A stretch of DNA of 64,000 nucleotides from NCBI GenBank assembly GCA_024704765.1, contig JAKMXF010000288.1:186001-250000 (forward strand), given 5' to 3'. The stretch is from Oopsacas minuta. Its lineage: Eukaryota; Porifera; Hexactinellida; Lyssacinosida; Leucopsacidae. A program made the position numbers and the translations under genes. The notes beneath the pieces are model-generated. The model ran no database searches, was not told the origin of the DNA, and worked only from the letters and a program-made list of their open reading frames with translations. Within the stretch, counting starts at the first letter, position 1, and every line of letters starts with the position of its first letter. Below, piece by piece: positions 25,393 through 37,000 of the stretch.

Positions 25393-25460
25393 GGAAGGTA
25401 TTTGACACTCTTCAACAACCTCACCCGGGTGTTCAGAGGTCAAACACTTATAATGTTATA

Positions 25461-25620
25461 TAGTAAAACATCCACAAACAGGGCCTGTGGAAATGGGGAA
25501 CTTCTAGAAATGAGTAAAAATAAATAGAGCGAATTCCTAGTCCAATGTTAATGCACGTCTACAAACGGAAAACGGGAAGCATTTTTCGCTTCCTACTCCC
25601 GTATGTGGAGGCTATACTGA
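25461..25620. repeat. Family D element
   Basis: Left 'aacatccacaaacagggcct', right 'cccgtatgtggaggctatac', with the usual interior 'agagcgaattcctagtccaa'. It lies about 100 bp downstream of the mS25-like gene's stop. Confidence 0.65.
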
Positions 25621-25723
25621 CCTGTGGAAAGTTTCTTATCAAATTCCATCAAATAAAACGAAGCCATTGAAATCGAAATAACAAACTACACAACATTAAG
25701 AATTACATTATAATAGACAAAAG

Positions 25724-26107
25724 TCAATCAAGTGAAGGTTGTGGCTTTTGTTCCAACTGTTGACATAATTCTTCTATCTTAAGTTTGATATCATCTCTGG
25801 ATAGAAAGGATATATGAATTAAATGAGATTCTCCTGATTCCATCTCAATATTGATATTAGATTTCTTACGATCCTCTACCAATACATTTATCTTGTTGTC
25901 AGGGTTACTGAATTTAAGCTGTGGAATGCATTCTATTAGGAAGAATTTAGCGCCAGGATGTTTGTGTGCTGGTGTGTCGCTAGAAGCTAAAAATAGCTTT
26001 ATTACTTTGACCTTTTTTGGAAGTTTCACTGGCCATTTACTAAGATATTCGTATGTCCGATTTTGCTTTGAAATAGATTTCAAAACCTGTGTACCAAGAT
26101 TAGCCAT
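25724..26107 (-). CDS. MRPS25: Mitochondrial small-subunit ribosomal protein mS25-like
   Basis: A 127-residue intronless frame with the L51/S25/CI-B8 thioredoxin-like fold pattern: GAKFFLIECIPQLKFSNPDN, then a strand with polar ends, then ESGESHLIHISFLSRDDIKLKIEELC. This pattern matches mS25 ('FNIPQIQYKNP...LDSGEQVLVDVETKS...IRKILG'). The N-terminus (GTQVLKSISKQNRTYEYLSKW) replaces the usual start and could be a targeting region. Vertebrate mS25 is about 173 residues, so this copy lacks the C-terminal extension that carries extra cysteines. Other members of the same small fold (mL43, NDUFA2) remain possible. Confidence 0.65.
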   Translation of the reverse strand: MANLGTQVLKSISKQNRTYEYLSKWPVKLPKKVKVIKLFLASSDTPAHKHPGAKFFLIECIPQLKFSNPDNKINVLVEDRKKSNINIEMESGESHLIHISFLSRDDIKLKIEELCQQLEQKPQPSLD

Positions 26108-26707
26108 TACACTTACAGGGTAAATAGTAAATAGCTATGGAGAATAGTACCAAAACGGAGAATGTAACAAAGCAAAACGATAGGAATTATGTCAAATTCA
26201 CTTCCCTTTGCACAGCCCTGAGGAAGACGAGTGAATCTTTAAATACAGTAAAATAATAACCAGGACAGTGGACAAATTGTCTCCTTTACCCCTTCGATAC
26301 TTTATCCAATGAATATTAATTCGATCATTACGTACACCAGATAACACCTACAGTTCCCATACGTAAGTAATAACAAGCGTATCGTACACAGTATCTGACG
26401 AATTGAGTCACTGGACAAGAAACAAAACGATACAAATACAGTATTTCATGTTTCCTCAAGGGGTAAGTAATATCAGAGGTCTACTGTAGTTCAGTACTTG
26501 GTATTTGTAGCAAAAATAGATTAGATAGCCTGAATATCCCCTTATACACACTTCTTAACATATACACTTCAACAATGTGTAATTATTGAACAAAAATCAA
26601 GCATATTCCTCAAAAAACAATCCAAATATTTGTGCTTAAGTAAGAAATACAGTAATTTATGAGATAAAAATATGCATCCATTAGTTGTGGCTAAATCAGC
26701 TGGTTCA
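26108..26707. other. Intergenic between two minus-strand genes
   Basis: 600 bp from the mS25-like start to the RNF19-like stop. No gene and no repeat with clear ends was seen. Confidence 0.4.
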
Positions 26708-27817
26708 TCATATGGCCTCTTCCTGGTCCCTAAATCTGTCTCTACAGCTACAGCATAGCCCTTTCTTACACAAGTAGATTGGCATTATGAGGTAGAAGAA
26801 TAGGTACATGAGGGGGACGGCTAGGATAACGAATATTATATATATTAAAGGGCCTAGGATAACCATAAGTGTAACTACTATTGGAATAATCGTGTATTTT
26901 ACGATACGAAATTCCCATACAAGTTTACTGGTTAGTAGATAGCCGACGAGGATTGGTAGGCCGATTAGAATCGCGAAAAACGCGAAAAGTGTCACTAACA
27001 CAACGATGAGTGGGGCGGTTAGAAGTATGCAGAGTTGGCAGTAGTTCGTGTGTCGTCTGTTCCAACGGTTGTATCCAAAGTACGTACATCCGGACGGACT
27101 CCAGAAGTGAATCTCGGAAGCTTCCTTCCCGCATAGCCAGCAGAATTTCTTTTGACAGATCTGACAGCTGATTAAGTTACAACTACCGTCGTCTAACTTC
27201 TCAATACAAGTACCACAGTTAGGACAACTTTTAATATTTGGTGGGAGATTATCTAGATTTTGTGTTCGTTTGCATTTTTGGTTTTGATGCCAATCTTTCT
27301 GACATATGCCACAAAATAGTGTCAGACAACGTGGACACAGTAATTTCGGACACTTTTTACAATCAGGAATAATCGCGACATATGGACAATCTGGATGCGG
27401 ACAGAATTTAGCCTCTGGATCACGTTTTAAGTATTGTTCTACAAGCCTTGAATCGTATTTGTGAAAATCTTGTAATTCATGATTTTGCTCCATTATATTC
27501 TTCAAAAGATTATAATTTATATCATGCTCACACATGGGGCAAGATATGATACGATAGTCCATGAGTGCAGTCTTAAAATATCTCAAGAGACAGGTGGAAC
27601 AAGGGGGTAGGACATGCGGAGAGGTAGCGGAGCAAATCGGTTCATTGGGATGGTTATCAGATGAAAAGTCTTCAAAGCAAATAGGACAGTTTTCTATCTG
27701 AACTATGTTATCGTTTTCAGTCGCGAAGTATGCAGCTGTATCTATAGGAGATTGACATAAGGGTGTTGCTTCTGTGACGTCATTGCATATTACCGCATCT
27801 GACATTCGTAATACCAT
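26708..27817 (-). CDS. RNF19: RBR-type E3 ubiquitin ligase with two C-terminal membrane segments
   Basis: RING-between-RING ligases take ubiquitin onto a RING2 cysteine before passing it on. In this 369-residue intronless frame RING1 spans about 44-96 (CPICFEDF...SCPMC), IBR about 138-182 (KFCPHPDCPYVA...FCGICQKDWH) and RING2 about 198-229 (KSCPNCGTCIEKLDDGSCNLISC...FCWLC). Cys213 in DDGSC is the predicted catalytic residue; the usual following His is Leu215. The linker SPSGCTYFGYNRW and two long hydrophobic stretches (about 264-296 and 308-346) match RNF19A/B (dorfin) rather than RNF144 or parkin. It probably acts at the ER or another membrane. It is much shorter than vertebrate RNF19 because it lacks the long disordered tail. 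Confidence 0.9.
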   Translation of the reverse strand: MVLRMSDAVICNDVTEATPLCQSPIDTAAYFATENDNIVQIENCPICFEDFSSDNHPNEPICSATSPHVLPPCSTCLLRYFKTALMDYRIISCPMCEHDINYNLLKNIMEQNHELQDFHKYDSRLVEQYLKRDPEAKFCPHPDCPYVAIIPDCKKCPKLLCPRCLTLFCGICQKDWHQNQKCKRTQNLDNLPPNIKSCPNCGTCIEKLDDGSCNLISCQICQKKFCWLCGKEASEIHFWSPSGCTYFGYNRWNRRHTNYCQLCILLTAPLIVVLVTLFAFFAILIGLPILVGYLLTSKLVWEFRIVKYTIIPIVVTLMVILGPLIYIIFVILAVPLMYLFFYLIMPIYLCKKGLCCSCRDRFRDQEEAI

Positions 27818-28038
27818 GTGGCTAGTGTTCTATATACGAGTAAAATAATTATGAAAAGTTGGGAATAAATAATTTTCGGCGATTGTGAATGGATATTACA
27901 GTGGAAAAACGACAAAAACAAATCAGTAGTAAATGAAGTAAACAAGTTTACCAAACAATGCAGTGGTGTATAATATAACAATAATCCAGATATATAAACA
28001 AACAAACAAACAAATAGTGATTGCCATCATGCTATACA

Positions 28039-29879
28039 TTAAACAATAGACCCTCTCGGACTACAACACAACAGTGCTGAAAATTCAGATTCTCCATGGA
28101 GAGTTACTTTCATGTTATACGTTCTACAGAAATTACGTAAAAACGTAAAATCTCCATATGTATCTATACCAGCTCTCTTCAATAGGTGTGGATTAATGAT
28201 AGATTCATATTGAGAATAATCAGAGAAGTGTGAGAACAGCTGATTATTGATCTCACGGAAGTATTGTATGCAGGTTAAGTTTAACTGTTCTCTGTCTAGC
28301 AGGGCTCCTCTGCACTCACATCTTTTCATTAAGGTACGGTAACTACAGACAAATATATCAAAAACTATGAAATACAAAAGCATATGAATATAGTCCATGG
28401 TAGTGGAGCTTACTTTTGGTGACCCTCATACCCCACAAAGATATTAAGAAAGTTAAGCGATGATAAACATCAGCTGTTCCCAACTGGAGTACATGGACCC
28501 TGGGGTCCACAGAATTTGCTAAAATTGGTGAGGAACAGCTGATATAAATAAATATCCAGAAATTTTCCGTATTTTTACCGGTTAATGTCTGTATTGTTTA
28601 TGAATAGAATCGGTTTAATCATAACACCAGGACAATTAATCTTCGCTCCAGTAACCTCACCCTCCGACGACGTCAGAGGTATAAATACATCATAACAAGC
28701 ACGCTTAATCTGTAATATCTGCTCTGTCGTGCATGCAATGAAATTATTTTCTTCCTTAAGAATGTCTAAATCGGCTACACTCACATAGAAATGAGGATTC
28801 GGATTTATTTTCGCGTAATCGCTTTGCGTTAAAAGACACGAGAAATATACCCAATTACAGCAAGGCCCAATCGGAGGCTTTGAGAAGAATATAACACGAG
28901 ATTGAATGAGTAGATATTTCCAAAGAACAAACACAGATGGACCAAGGATTTGTATGAAGCGAGCAAAATCATGTCCGCCTGTAGTTGATGATAGAATTGA
29001 TAAATTTAAGTTTGAAATATGTTGGTTAGTTTGCTGGGAGTTTGTAGTAGGATTGTATGCGAAGGAGTTGTAATAGTCGATTAGAAATGAGAAATCGTTG
29101 GGGGCGTCTAATAGGTTCTGGATTGTGGTAGATAGGAATGTCAAATGGGGTGGGAGGTGGTCAGGGGAGAGACATAAGATCCCCAGGGCCATCATTCTAG
29201 CCCCCCTCTGGTCTGGGTCTTCTTGTGAAGATATGGCACGCTTAGCAAAACAAGAGAGGCCGAACAACCCTAAATGAATAAAGTAATTGTTAATGCAAAC
29301 ACACAAATGAAATATTGAGATCAGAATTTAGCATAACTTCCATTAACGGGCCTGTGGAAACTGGAAATCCTAGTCCCATACAAATAAACCTCCGTAAACG
29401 GACGTAGAAAAATGCTACCCTCATTTTAATTAAAAGGAAAATTAGTACATTTTAACAATAGTTTCGTATCAACCATAGGCATTTAAAAAATTCCAATTCC
29501 TCATGGCCTCACCTGCTTTTCTGAAATAAATAAAATCTCTCTCTACAGTATGCATTCCACTAGGTACAGCCTTCAGCTCTACACCATCCAAGTTAAGCTC
29601 CTCAGGAAGCGACCAGATAATCTCATGACCCCTCGTGACATGAAACAACACCACAAACATACAAACTATGCTATTAGGACCTTCATCTACTGAGTGATTA
29701 TTCATGGCGATTGGAATGTCATCTGAAATTATTTCTATCTCGGTATAGGGGTTCTCTAGCACTACATCCGGTCCTGTTGGTATAAGTGGGAGTGTTGGTG
29801 TTGTGTAGTCTTGGTTAGAAGGGAGTAGAGGATTTGTATCGGAGAGGTCGATAAGGTGTTGATGAATTGACTGGGACAT
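28039..29879 (-). CDS. DENND11: DENN domain-containing protein 11 (LCHN)
   Basis: DENND11 is a small DENN-fold protein, presumed to act on Rab GTPases. Exons 29879-29513, 29269-28579 and 28342-28039 join in phases 1 and 2 to 453 residues, within a few of the human length. Recognisable blocks: VCMFVVLFHVTRGHEIIWSL-PEELNLDGVELKAV; DFIYFRKAGLFGLSCFAKRA; QRGARMMALGILCLSPD; FARFIQILGPSVFVLWKYLL; FYVSVADLDILKEENNFIACTTEQI; and the end block HLLKRAGIDTYGDFTFLRNF. The start is the first ATG (MSQSIHQHLIDL). Intron 1 holds a family D remnant and intron 2 a possible hAT-like hairpin (about 28471-28544, CAGCTGTTCCCAAC ... GAGGAACAGCTG). Confidence 0.92.
29333..29435. repeat. Family D fragment in DENND11 intron 1
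   Basis: Shows 'acttccattaacgggcctgt', 'tcctagtcccatacaaataa' and 'acctccgtaaacgg', but no intact right end. It accounts for about 100 of the 243 intron bases. Confidence 0.5.
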
Positions 29880-30112
29880 ATTTTCTAGAATTAAACTAAC
29901 ACAGACTCTATTATATAGCCTGAAAATACCAATTGACGTCAATGGTTGTTAGGGTAATTATTCTCAGTAAATCATCATATTTAGGTATGTGCCGTAATTA
30001 ATTAGATTCAGTTTTACTATCATATCACCTAGAATCAAATTGAAATATTTGCAAAAAAGGTGTGAAAATATGATTAATCGCCAAAAAGGTGTAAAATATT
30101 CACTTTAGTCAC

Positions 30113-30427
30113 TTATAAACATATATTATTATCACTTGATATAAAAAATATAAATCCTGTTTGGGAAATACAAATACCAGATGGATGGATAAATTCCCCT
30201 CTCTCATGTCCTTCCCACCCTATGAAAAGGATTGTTTCTCCTAAGGGAGAGAGGATTTTGATATTGTGAAGGGAAGAATCAGTAAAGAGAACATTCCCGC
30301 CTGGATCCAAAAAGAAAAGCCAGGGAGTCCAAACCCAACAATGTGGTCTTGGAGTGCTATATATAGAAATTAGGTGCCCACTTCTCGAGTAGAAAGTGGA
30401 CAAAATTTGAACTGTTGGAAATATCAT
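30113..30427 (-). pseudogene. Remnant of a coiled-coil/NHL-repeat gene
   Basis: About 104 codons that match only the last blades of the NHL proteins at 51645 and 60815 (LDPGGNVLFTDSSLHNIKIL and LGETILFIGWEGHERGEFIHP-SGICISQTGFIFFISS). In the intact paralogue at 60815 the same region reads LIYQFGKKGTAAGEFSSLYG. A stop codon lies five codons before the ATG, and the sequence upstream is transposon (30497-30791), so the coiled coil and the earlier blades are gone. It could alternatively be a terminal exon entered at the ATTTCCAACAG acceptor just inside the frame, but no upstream exon was found. Confidence 0.6.
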
Positions 30428-30496
30428 AAGATATAGCTATGTGAAAAGGAAACTGCAATTTCCTTATACGAGGTTCTTTTGGCTGTGGTTTTCCAA

Positions 30497-30791
30497 ATAC
30501 AGTAGAACCTCCGAGATCCGGCCAGTGTGGGACCGGAGGGTGCCCGGATCTCGGAAATATCATTAACTCTATGGTAGTTACAACCTATAATGTACATATG
30601 AGTTCCCTTAGGTATTCGAATTCTGTTATTAAGTTTACATACTGTATGCAAACGTAATCCCATATGAAATATAGTAACTGAAGTCAACGTTAGTCTGAGG
30701 AGAATTATATGAAATGGTAAAATTCTTGTTGACTGATATAAAAGAAGGGTGCCCGTATCTTGGAGGTCCGGATCTAGGAGGTTCGACTGTA
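30497..30791. mobile_element. Family E MITE (CAGTAGAACCTCCGAGATCC ends)
   Basis: A 295-bp TA-flanked element with left CAGTAGAACCTCCGAGATCC and right GGATCTAGGAGGTTCGACTG. The sub-terminal words 'gggtgcccggatctcgg' and 'gggtgcccgtatcttgg' are also repeated. It has no transposase. A worn relative lies near 51385-51480 ('aatctcccatagagttaatg', 'cacatccgggcaaattctga'). Confidence 0.85.
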
Positions 30792-30838
30792 CACATATTC
30801 ACAGACCCACTGTAATACAGTATAACAATAAAATACAA

Positions 30839-30911
30839 TACAGTAGACTCTGCTTAATATTGTCACATAAGGAGCAGGCCATTTTGACGCGATTAACCGT
30901 AGTCTACTGTA
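30839..30911. mobile_element. Family C MITE, 73 bp
   Basis: TA-flanked. Left CAGTAGACTCTGCTTAATAT, right GATTAACCGTAGTCTACTG. It is a very short internally deleted member; longer relatives are at 709 and 49284. Confidence 0.8.
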
Positions 30912-31046
30912 CTTGTTATAAATGCAAGGGAAATATATAAGTTTAGTTTTAAATGCAGAAAAATAACACAAATATTTACATCAAAAGTTAAATAAGAGAT
31001 GTTTCAAAATATATAAGAATCTCAACAATTGCTAAAAGCACATTCC

Positions 31047-34000
31047 TTAAAAAGTAGTCCCGTAAAAGCCTCCAGTTTGTACCGATGAATCGGAATAGAA
31101 GACAAGAGATATGACCCCGGTTACACTATATACAGGATCAGGTACTTCATTGCCACACCATCTTGCTAGAGGTTGGTTATAAGTATTAGAATTGTAAGTC
31201 GTGTCTCGGAGTATGACGTAATCTCTTTCACAATCTGGACTCGATTCGACGTTGAAATAATAGAATCTTAGTCCCATACGTCTATCGCGGAGTCCTGTTA
31301 TTAGTATAGAACATTGACTGTCGGGGCTGTAAGGTTGAGGGAAATTGGGAGAACTGAAGTTACTACCAAGAGAAATTGTCTGCTGACATTCCGATGAACC
31401 GAATACGTTGTCTAGGTAGATATGAAATAAGAATAATTAGTAAACATATACACAGAGTTTAAACAATAGCGGAGTCTACTGTATTTGATAATTACTTACC
31501 CTCAATAGCATAATAGAAGAATTGGTAGTAGAATTTGAAATCCCTCTCTGCATGTATCTTAATCAACAATTCATTGCCTGCAGAAGCTGTGTATTCTTCA
31601 TAAGCTCCATAACACTGATCCCTTAGAAGACTATAGCTTGGAGCTCTAGGGTCCCACACTTCTATCCCCCAATCATCACAATTGAATGGCAATCCAAGGC
31701 TTAGATAGTAAATGCGGAATAAAGCGAGTTGTCCCTGTGGAGCAGTAATTTTCCACTCGCACTGTAAGGGGAAAGGACCAGTAATTATTGGGAGGGTACT
31801 TCCGGTTGTGCTCGTGAATAGAGAGCCTCCACATCCAGGAGGATTTTCTAGAAATATACACAGAATACATAAAGTAATTGAAATTTGTTTTCGTAATTTT
31901 GTCGAAAGTTTTAAACTTGTTCATTAACGTTTTGTTAAAGGTTATTGCAGGAACCAAGAAGGTAATTGCTATACAGCCAACTACTTTGTGTCGTTGCCCA
32001 AGGGACAGCGATAATTACTTCGATATAACCGATGAAAAACGCATGTATATGTTACTTCGACGATTTGGGACCATAATTGTATAATTTCAGATTTTCGATC
32101 TAACGGGAGTTGATTGTAGCTAGTTAGTTACCTCTACAAGTCTTTCCATCAGTATCAACCCATAACCCTTCAGGACAAGTACATATATAAGATCCTTCTG
32201 TGTTCTCACAGGTATGAGAACATCCAGATAAATGAGGGTAAGCACATTCATCGATATCTAAGAAAACAATTTCAAAATAAGGAATATATATAATCTCACC
32301 CACGGCGTGTTCAGAGGTCAAATCCATAAGTATGGTGGATGAATCCTATCCTCATACCAACAAAGTTCTTGAACTTTTGACTAATGGCATGAACATTACA
32401 AGAACCATGAACTATTTGCATAAACTTTGCATGAACATCACGAGTTGTGGTAAGAATATGGCAGAAACTTTGAAGTTAGTGGACACATAATCTGGCAACA
32501 CTGCTAATATCCCACGGCCGGGGGAAGGTTCTTGTCGCCGTGTGGAGGAAACATAAATAATAATTCACCTGCACAATTATATCCACTAGTTCTAGGAGCA
32601 AATCCTTCTTTACATCCACAAGTACGTCTACTATTGTCACAGTAATGATCACAATAATCGTAAGCATAATAGCAGAAGGAAGCTAAAGCAATAGAATCAT
32701 GATAATCAGGATACGCCTGCGGTTAACAACCTATTTCACCAGTGGACCCCCTGCTGTCATCCGTGGACCACCAAGAGGGCCAGCCATGGACCCGCTGGAA
32801 ATAATCATACGCAATCTATCAACCTTTTAAAAACCCCTAATTATTGATTACATAACTCACCGTAACAAGAAGTTCTATCATAACCTAGCCTGTATCCAGT
32901 ACGGCAGCTGCATTCTCCTCTTCCTTCAATCTCATTACAAAAATCTTGACATCCTCCATTCAGATAACAAGGTGGATGCACTAATAAACGAGTAATAAGG
33001 TTATAGGTTAAAGTGATTCAGCCCTCTGGCTTAGAATGTAATTCTTACCTATACATGATTTAGCATCCGTATCAAGATAGTATCCATCCCAACAGCTACA
33101 TTCTACTCCAGGATTAGTTTCTTCACAACTTTGCTCACAGCCTCCATTTAATTCAGTACATGACACAATTTCTAAATAATATATAGAGTAGGCAATAGCA
33201 TTACGATCACCAAGGGACTGTTGAATTTCTTACTTCCTATCCGAATTCCTATTAACCAAATGGTTGTTATTGAAAAGGCATTGAAGGGAACTGAAATTTG
33301 TCTTATTCGGAATTTCTATTTACAGCGGGGCCTCTGATTTAAGAGGCCCCCAGTAGTTTCATTTTGTATAAGCGGATGAAAAACAATTACTTTCAAGTGT
33401 AAGGAGTAAAGAATCACTTCGTTATAACTCGAAGTTTACTGTTGTGTGTATTTATATCGACCCTTCTTGTTCAATAAATCATTATTAATAAATATCACAA
33501 GGTACTTGCATAAAAACAGGCACAATGATGTATAATATTATATGAATAATCATGACTACACAATTGAGCTTTTTAATACTGAGTGCCTTAATGTCTAGCA
33601 TTAATTGGGTAGCCAAGTAACTTACCTATACATGTTTGTCCATTCCACGATATTTCTAAGCCTTCAGGGCAGCCACATTCATGAGAACCTGGTGTGTTTA
33701 CACAGCTATGTGAACACCCACCGTTATTTTGACTGCATTCATCAATATCTATAGACAAAACATAGCAAATAGTAGTAATATATGTTGTGAGGATGCAAAA
33801 AAGTTCTTACAACACCCATGGAAAGGTAGAATGTATGCCAAATGCCTGTGTGTACTATTTGTCTATTACATAACATACCCTGACAGAATATATTAGCATT
33901 TCCTATCTCATAGCCTTCATTACAAATACAATCTGAACCGCTAACTACACAGCCACAACCTGCATCACCAAGAGAACAATCAGATTCTAAACAACAATTA

Positions 34001-37000
34001 AATAAATAAACATACAAACAAACAAATAAATAAATACACCATTAGAAGTATCAAATACAGAGTAACTTCGTTAACACAAACTCTGGATAAGGCGAACACA
34101 TTTTGACCGTCGTTAGTGTTTGTATTAACGAGGTTCTATTGTGTAAGATAAATGGATTTAAGAAAAGTGAAAACTCACTAGAACAAGATCTATAATTCCT
34201 GTATAATAGGAATCCTTCATCACAAGTACACTGATAAGAACCTTCAGTGTTGTGACATGTGTGATCACACAAGTTATATTCACACTCATCAACATCTAAA
34301 CACATAAACAAATAAACAAAACACACTAACAAACTAACAAACTAACAAACAAACAAACAAACAAACAAACAAACTCACCAAGACAAGATCCATCAGGAAG
34401 AGTTGTAAATCCAGATCTGCAGTAACATAAATGTGATCCTTGTATGTTAAGACAAATTTGTTTATCATTACAAGTGTTAGAATTGGGAGAAGCACACTCA
34501 TCAATATCTATAAATACAGAGGAATAATTAAACATATTTCTCTTAATCAGATGAAGTCATCAACAATTAACCCGGTGAATTGTATTACCTGTACATCCGT
34601 AGAAAGAGCTAGAGTAATACCCCCCACTACAATCACATGTGTAACTCCCATCTGAGTTAACACATATTTGTTCGCAAGAATGAGACCCCTTTATACACTC
34701 ATCAATATCTACAAGCAAATACAAGATAAATATAGTAGACTCGAAAAATATGGACTTTTAAGGAAGGATTAAATACACTCAACTCCCGTCATATCAAACA
34801 CGAATATATCAAAGTCTGAGATTGTACAAATATGGTTATAAACCGTCAAAGTATCATATATTTATCGGTATATCAAGGTCATTATCACGGTCCCTTGAGC
34901 TTCGCCAAAACGAATGTCTCCTTTAGCTTGGTTTCAATATGAACTATGGATAAGCTTAAATATATAAATACCTTCGCATATGTCAGTCTGTACATTCTTC
35001 CTGTATTCAGGTTCACAGTCACATACGTAAGATCCCTCTGTATTCCTGCAATACTGATTGTTCTGTGTGCATTCTATGGCTAAGCACTCATTGATATCTA
35101 CAGTAAATATATAGAAATAACTAGCGTTAGAATACCTGCTAATATCCTATCCGAAATAGGTGAATTCTGCGTACATTGGTGTTGGCTATTAGCACATGTA
35201 TTGCTCTATTGGGATAGTTTTTCAGGGGCGTTTGGGGTTCATGTAAACTGTAAATATCCTCCTTAACATTAGCAAAATTGGAGAAGAACTACATATTAAA
35301 TACAACACGTATTGCGGCTTGGTTCTAGAAACAATATACTGTTCATATACCTCTGCATTGATAGAAGTTGTACAACTCATAACCAGCATTGCATTCACAC
35401 TCATAAGTACCGGAGAGATTAATACAATTCTGTTCACAAGTATTTGTATCAGAGCACTCGTTAATATCTACAAAATTATACAAATAATATCAATTCGTTC
35501 GTATTTATGTATAATTTTTGAATATTAAAGACAGGCAAATCTCATATTTGCCAACCAGCAGGGAAATATTGGATATTTAGGGAAGAGGGAAAATTCCTTT
35601 TATTTGCATACAAAATTAGAAATCCAGAGAAAGAAAGCATGAAATGATTGAAATGTACAAGTACATACCTTCACATTGAGACGTTTGTGTGTTCTTGAAA
35701 TATCCAGGACTACATTCACAAGAATAAGATCCAAAATAATTAACACAGGATTGATCTGAATCACACTCATAAGTTCGAAGAGCACATTCATCCACATCTA
35801 TATTAAAATATCATAAGGTATGTTTATAGCAGAATTAGGACCCTATAAATCCCTAACCCGAAATAACTTACCAGTACAAGTGTACTCTCCATCAAGCTGA
35901 TAACCGTCAAGACAAGCACATTGATAGCCTCCGTCCGTATTCACACACACCTGTTGACAGTTGTTGTTGTTGCCTGTACTACATTCATCTTCATCTAACA
36001 ACACAATGCAGTAGAACCTCGCAAATACGAATTTCGGGGAAGATGATTTACTGGATATTATCCTTACCTATACAAATGTTGTCTGATGACAGAACTGTCC
36101 CTACTGGACACGAACAGACGTAGGAGCCGATGGTATTCTCACATCCGTAAATACAGTCTCCCTCATTAACAGAGCATTCATCTACATCTGAGAGAAGAGA
36201 GAGATATTTGAATACATACAGATTAACTGGAATTGATGCTTAAACGCGAGAGTAGAAATAATATTCAAATACAGTAGACATATTCTATCTCCAACACATC
36301 GAAAATTTCCCATTGACAGTTTGAGTTATAGTGGAAATCCCAAAGTGAGAGAGCTTAAAAATATACTAAATAATCTAGGACAAATCTCATTAGAATGTAC
36401 GAAAATACTCGTTAACCGAATGTCAGAATTGGGGCATTTCCCAAAGTGCAGAGTCCTGCAAATGCTGGACAGGGCACGTCACTCTGGGAGGTTCTACTCT
36501 AGCTGATATCACCTATATATTACAATCATAGACGTACCTTGACAGAAAACACCTCCAGCCCCAATCTCATACCCCTCAATACACAAACAATCTCCTACTG
36601 TAGGTATACATCTACAGCCATCTCCTCCAGGTTCACAATTATATTTGTAACAAGATCTAGCTTGATACAAGTTGTATCCCGCTCTACAACTGCACTGATA
36701 GCTTCCTTGCTTGTTAGTACATATGTGATCACATACATTTAGTAAACACTCATTTACATCTAGAAATGATAAAATTTATTGATAGAACTGATACTATAAT
36801 AATAAAACTGAAATTTGATTATTAAAGGATGGCTCTTAAGCGGAGTCTGCTGTATTATTATTCTAGGAATTCGCATTACTTGATATACTTACCAATACAG
36901 CTGTCACCCTCCTGATCATACCCAGCTGAACAAGAACAAGTATATGAACCTGGAGTGTTAGTACAGCTGAGATCTCCGGGACACAGATCCCGCAAACATT

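Larger units (their letters stand above)
23980..25723. other. Intergenic, 1.7 kb with repeats
   Basis: No convincing gene. It contains a family A element (24058-24147), an inverted-repeat candidate (25012-25392) and a family D element (25461-25620). The middle part (24300-25000) is plain AT-rich sequence in which I saw nothing. Confidence 0.5.
30428..31046. other. Intergenic filled by two MITEs
   Basis: The stretch between the NHL remnant and the 3' end of the astacin/EGF gene. It consists largely of the elements at 30497-30791 and 30839-30911. I saw no gene in it. Confidence 0.6.

Noticed and set aside
28471-28544. Hairpin CAGCTGTTCCCAAC ... GAGGAACAGCTG as a hAT element
   Set aside because: The flanking 8-mers match poorly (about 5 of 8), so it is only noted as a possible worn copy in the DENND11 entry.
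22273-34373. CAAA runs as CRISPR-like or telomeric arrays
   Set aside because: Simple four-base microsatellites with no spacers.
36321-36506. Short plus-strand frame between EGF exons
   Set aside because: Entirely inside a CAGTAGA-ended inverted-repeat element in an intron.
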